From Syngnathus acus (Eukaryota > Chordata > Actinopteri > Syngnathiformes > Syngnathidae), in assembly GCF_901709675.1 (NCBI RefSeq), contig NC_051095.1, forward strand, positions 17,906,456 through 17,970,455: DNA of 64,000 nt. Direction: 5' to 3'. Below the pieces are notes generated by a model. It was not told the DNA's origin. It was given only the letters and a program-made list of their open reading frames with translations, and did not search any database. Both the position numbers and the translations under genes were made by a program. Of the stretch, positions 60,765-64,000 are shown piece by piece (the stretch's first letter is position 1; the number at the start of each line of letters is the position of its first letter).

Positions 60765-61715
60765 TGCGTTCGTCACGTCGCGCCTGGACTACTGTAATGT
60801 ACTATTCTCTGGTCTTCCTAAGTCCCGCATCAAAAGTCTACAGTTAGTACAAAATGCTGCTGCAAGGCTGCTCTCACGGACAAGAAAATTTGATCACATT
60901 ACCCCAATATTAGCCAACTTACATTGGCTCCCGGTCCATTTAAGATGTGATTTCAAGGTTCTTCTATTAACCTATAAATCACTGCATGGCTTAGCGCCTT
61001 CGTATCTCGTCGACCTAGTTGTTCCTTATGTTCCGTCTCGTAACCTTCGTTCGCAAAACACTACCCTTTTAGCGACACCGAGGGCCAAGAAAGTGTCTGC
61101 AGGGTCTAGAGCATTTTCTATCCGGGCTCCAGAGCTTTGGAATGCCCTCCCAATGGATATTAGGACTGCTACCTCAGTAGAAACATTTAAGACACGTTTA
61201 AAGACACATTTCTATGACATGGCCTTTAACTAACTTGTAGTGGCCGATTCGGCCGGAGTTTGTTTTGTTTTCTCTCCCCCCCCTCCCCGGCCGGGGAGGT
61301 GGTTAGGTGGCACCCAAGCTGACAGCGGCTATCTGGATTCTTGTGGGCCAATTCAGGTTGGGGGAACTGCAGCTCAACCTCCACAGCCAGGATAGTAGAG
61401 GGCTCCTCCGGCAGCCCTTTGCTCTGACTTGGACATCCACTTTTTTGATTTTCATATTATGTATTATTTGTGCCCTCTCTGCATCCATTACAACCTGGTG
61501 ATCCTGAAAGGGGGATCCTTCCATCTGTGGTCCCTTCTCAAGGTTTCTCATTTTCCCCGGGCAGGGGTTTTGAGTTTTTCCTTGCCCTTTTGGGAGCTTA
61601 AGATCAGGGGATGCTTTGAGAATAATTGTCAATTTTTGTCTATGTGAAGCCCTTTGAGACTGCTTGTGATTTAGGGCTATACAAATAAACTTGACTTGAC
61701 TTGACTTGTGTTGCA
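60755..61715 (+). mobile_element. L2-clade LINE 3' end (5'-truncated)
   Basis: The fragment at about 60765-61705 contains the C-terminal coding part of the reverse transcriptase protein, then about 470 bp of 3' UTR. It ends GGGCTATACAAATAAAC, followed by ACTTG pentamers that serve as its tail. The flanks TTGTGTTACA (60755-60764) and TTGTGTTGCA (61706-61715) agree at 9 of 10 positions and may be the target duplication. The fragments at 14464 and 29333 share its tail. Confidence 0.88.
60763..61233 (+). pseudogene. L2-type reverse transcriptase C-terminal fragment
   Basis: About 155 codons are open to a natural stop. Motifs in order are HAFVTSRLDYCNVLFSGLP, LQLVQNAAARLLSRTRKFDH, ILANLHWLPV, LLTYKSLHGLAPSYL, SAGSRAFSIRAPELWNALP and FKTRLKTHFYDMAFN. 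These are the conserved C-terminal motifs of L2/CR1-type LINE proteins, lying after the polymerase domain. The frame has no genuine ATG start because the element is 5'-truncated. With no stops or shifts, the copy looks fairly young, but it lacks the endonuclease and polymerase domains and cannot move itself. Confidence 0.9.
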
Positions 61716-63280
61716 GAAAATGTGGTTTATTTTACAATACTATGAAAGCATGAAACTGACTTATGAATCCCAACCTGTCTATGTGAATACATTAGGATTG
61801 GTCATTGTATTACCCTGGCTGAATTGGTGATTCTTTATTTGGGCAGCAGAAGCTTAGTCTGTAAGGACTTGGACTTTGTATTCCGAGGACAGATTTGAGT
61901 CCCATAAGACAAAAATGTTTAAAATGTTGGTGAGATACTAGTCTGCTTGCTACCTTTTGTCAAAGTGACCTTGTGCAAGCATTATTCCCACCAGCCCATC
62001 TCAACGGGTGCAGTACTCTTTGCACATCTTTGCGCCTGGATTAATTCCAGCAATCCCATTACATCAGCCATGCCACAACTTAGACCTACTTTTAGCTGGT
62101 CTTAATTCTGGAGTTCAATTTCTGTCACCAAATCGACAGGTTCGCCCCAGGCATGTAATAGGAGCCGAAATGTCTGCCAAATTTCCAAACATGGTAAACT
62201 AGATTTGCCCTGGCACAAAAATGAAGATGCGCCAAGTTTTATGCGGAGTACGCACGCACTTGTCTAGGAAAATATTTCTTCTCATACTATGCCTGTATGT
62301 TTGTAAAGTTGAATCAAAAGTCAATAAATGCGCAAACTAAATCAGTTATAGAAACCTGTAGTTTTCGTTGTTGTTTGGAACCAAAGAATGTTCTCGAAAT
62401 AATAGGTATCGATTAAACTGTAAATGTATTTTTAAGGGGAGCTGTGTCAGGACTCACCGGACGAGAGTATTCCTGCATCTTACAGTGAAAGTGATGCTCA
62501 AATTTCTAATCCATTTCACTTATTTGACCTGTTTCCAGAAATGAAGACATATAGAGCGTTTCCTGTAGAGCGTATCCCTTGTTTGAGGCACAGTACATGC
62601 CGTCTTCCAAAGTGTCCAACAATATTTGATAGATCACTCTGTAATAATTTTGGTATAGCATGAAAATTGCAGACATTCAGCTTAAGCGATATCTGAGGGC
62701 TTTGATTTTCTGTGTGGGGTACCACCCTCTGCAATTCCTTCACTCCCCAAAAGCTGACAGGAATGGATAGGCTCTATTACCGTAGGTTGAGGTGGCCTGT
62801 GGCTGTGCTGGAACCGGTGTAATTAATCCATATAGTAGGTCTATCCCAAGGTGCTATCCTTTGTGCAGCTGCTGTCATACAAGCACGCCCTGACTTTAAA
62901 AAGATTGTTCCAAGTAATGGATACAGATCTTAGGATATGACGATGTAGACAGGATAGTCCTCAGCAGCCCTTTTGTATTCTTGGGAAAAATTCTGATGAT
63001 GCATGTGACCAATATGTTTCCCATTAGCACCCATGGAGTGTTTTGTCAGTCAATCTTGTCTGTCTTTTTTTTTTTACATGGTTTGAATAATCCAATAGTG
63101 GACACGTAAGAAGGTAGAAGGAGTGCTTCAACACATTTCATTGACACCTCTTTCTCAGTGGAGAAGCATGACCCTTTGATGACCACCAGCACTACAACTG
63201 GGTTTAACCACTAAGGTTCATTATTAATTTAGATATCTAACAACAATAACAATATTATTGAGACATGGATGTAATCTTAG
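61716..63280. other. No recognisable gene or repeat
   Basis: No exon or named element was found in this 1.6-kb stretch. Confidence 0.4.
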
Positions 63281-63672
63281 TACCGTATTTTCCGGACTAT
63301 AAGGCGCACCGGACGATAAGGCGCACCTTCAATGAATGGCCCATTTTAAAACGTTGTCCTTATATAAGGCGCACCGGACTATAAGGCGCACCATTAATGC
63401 ATCATGTCAGATTTTTAATCCAAATCAAATCATTCTCCATTTTATCTTTTTTATTTCAACTTCAGACGCAACAAATCACAAAATAATGATCCATAGTCTT
63501 TTTGATTCATGATTCATTTACTTATGATCGATTTCATGACATAATGCTTCGGGCCAGTTTAAATTTAGGAATTTGGTCCATATATAAGGCGCACCGGACT
63601 ATAAGGCGCACTGTCAGCTTTTGAGAAAATTTTAGGTTTTTAGGTGCGCCTTATAGTCCGGAAAATACGGTA
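63281..63672. mobile_element. 392-bp MITE with TACCGTATTTTCCGG ends
   Basis: The left end TACCGTATTTTCCGGACTAT is the exact reverse complement of the right end (ATAGTCCGGAAAATACGGTA). The motif ACTATAAGGCGCACC or a close variant is repeated near both ends and internally (63302-63328, 63357-63392, 63576-63611). It is a sister of the TACCGTAATTTTCGG family (TAAGGCGCAC in place of TAAGTCGC). The interior is AT-rich and non-coding. Flanks AATCTTAG and TTTAGAAT do not form a clean 8-bp duplication. Confidence 0.88.
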
Positions 63673-63760
63673 TTTAGAATTGGGGAGATGTTTCTGTATT
63701 TTCTGTTTTGTTGAAACCAACCCATGTATCTTTTACATTGGAAACAGGATGGAAGGGGAA

Positions 63761-63778
63761 GGGGGGGGGGGGGGGGGG
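63761..63778. repeat. Poly-G tract
   Basis: There are 18 consecutive G residues preceded by GGAAGGGGAA. No other feature is visible between 63673 and the end of the window. Confidence 0.95.
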
Positions 63779-64000
63779 ACTTGTGCCAATATATCAAGTG
63801 TTGAACCGTTTCAGCATGACTTATTCAAAAGGTTACGCTGACATTCTTATTGATGTAAAACAAAAGCATGGAAATGTAATTTTCATATCATTGATGCTGT
63901 GGCCATTTGATTGCAAATCTTTTGTCTTGTCCTTGTTGGTCATTTGAATGACGAAATTAAAAACACATTGAGAAAAAGAATAGTAATTCAAAGGCTTCAG

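Noticed and set aside
1-64000. CRISPR arrays, prokaryotic operons or ribosome-binding sites
   Set aside because: The window is plainly vertebrate. No spaced direct-repeat array or dense coding organisation is present.

Overview
This window looks like AT-rich, non-coding vertebrate DNA, most likely from a percomorph teleost. The reasons are several dispersed tRNA-derived SINEs of a type abundant in bony fishes, an L2-clade LINE 3' end with the fish-type 3' UTR and an ACTTG tail, a Tc1-type element end, hAT elements of fish type, and long (CA)n and (TA)n microsatellites. A pipefish or seahorse relative is possible from the flavour of the SINE, but this rests on memory and was not tested. I could not support any host protein-coding exon, tRNA, rRNA or CRISPR array. 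The window is best read as intergenic or deep-intronic sequence whose recognisable content is transposable elements and simple repeats.

Layout. From 1 to about 9.4 kb there is mostly featureless sequence with one compound (TA)n/(CA)n microsatellite, a decayed SINE, a possible hAT terminus and a possible old LTR. From 9.4 to 11.3 kb an unnamed repeat of about 312 bp occurs twice in opposite orientation. From 12.4 to 18.9 kb lie microsatellites and the first copy of another unnamed repeat. At 18.9-20.5 kb a CpG-containing block is followed by a 675-bp hAT element with perfect 8-bp target duplications. From 20.6 to 22.0 kb there is a decayed SINE and an L2/Rex1-like LINE 3' end that received a SINE. 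From 23.7 to 27.1 kb is a dense cluster: a Tc1-like 3' end, SINE pieces, a 174-bp hAT-like MITE, a SINE in a TA tract, and a SINE interrupted by a hAT element carrying a broken transposase.

From 27 to 44.7 kb the sequence is largely featureless, with an antisense L2 tail, microsatellites, a degenerate MITE and a second, nearly identical 174-bp MITE. The most striking segment is 44.8-46.9 kb. It is a composite of the same MITE superfamily and holds a long inverted repeat whose 114-bp arms differ at one base, a 118-bp tandem unit and a CpG-rich core of CRE-like palindromes. It is followed by two apparently nested hAT-like insertions (47.0-47.7 kb) and a full-length SINE with a perfect 14-bp target duplication (48.9-49.2 kb). 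The rest contains a probable RTE-type LINE fragment (52.4 kb), decayed SINEs (53.7-54.5 kb), the L2 LINE 3' end (60.8-61.7 kb) and a MITE of a sister subfamily (63.3-63.7 kb).

No genes can be seen working together. The biology here is the history of mobile elements: SINEs ending in LINE-style target duplications, hAT elements landing inside SINEs and inside each other, and non-autonomous hAT relatives that look recently active. All identities come from reading the sequence and remembering families, without database searches.
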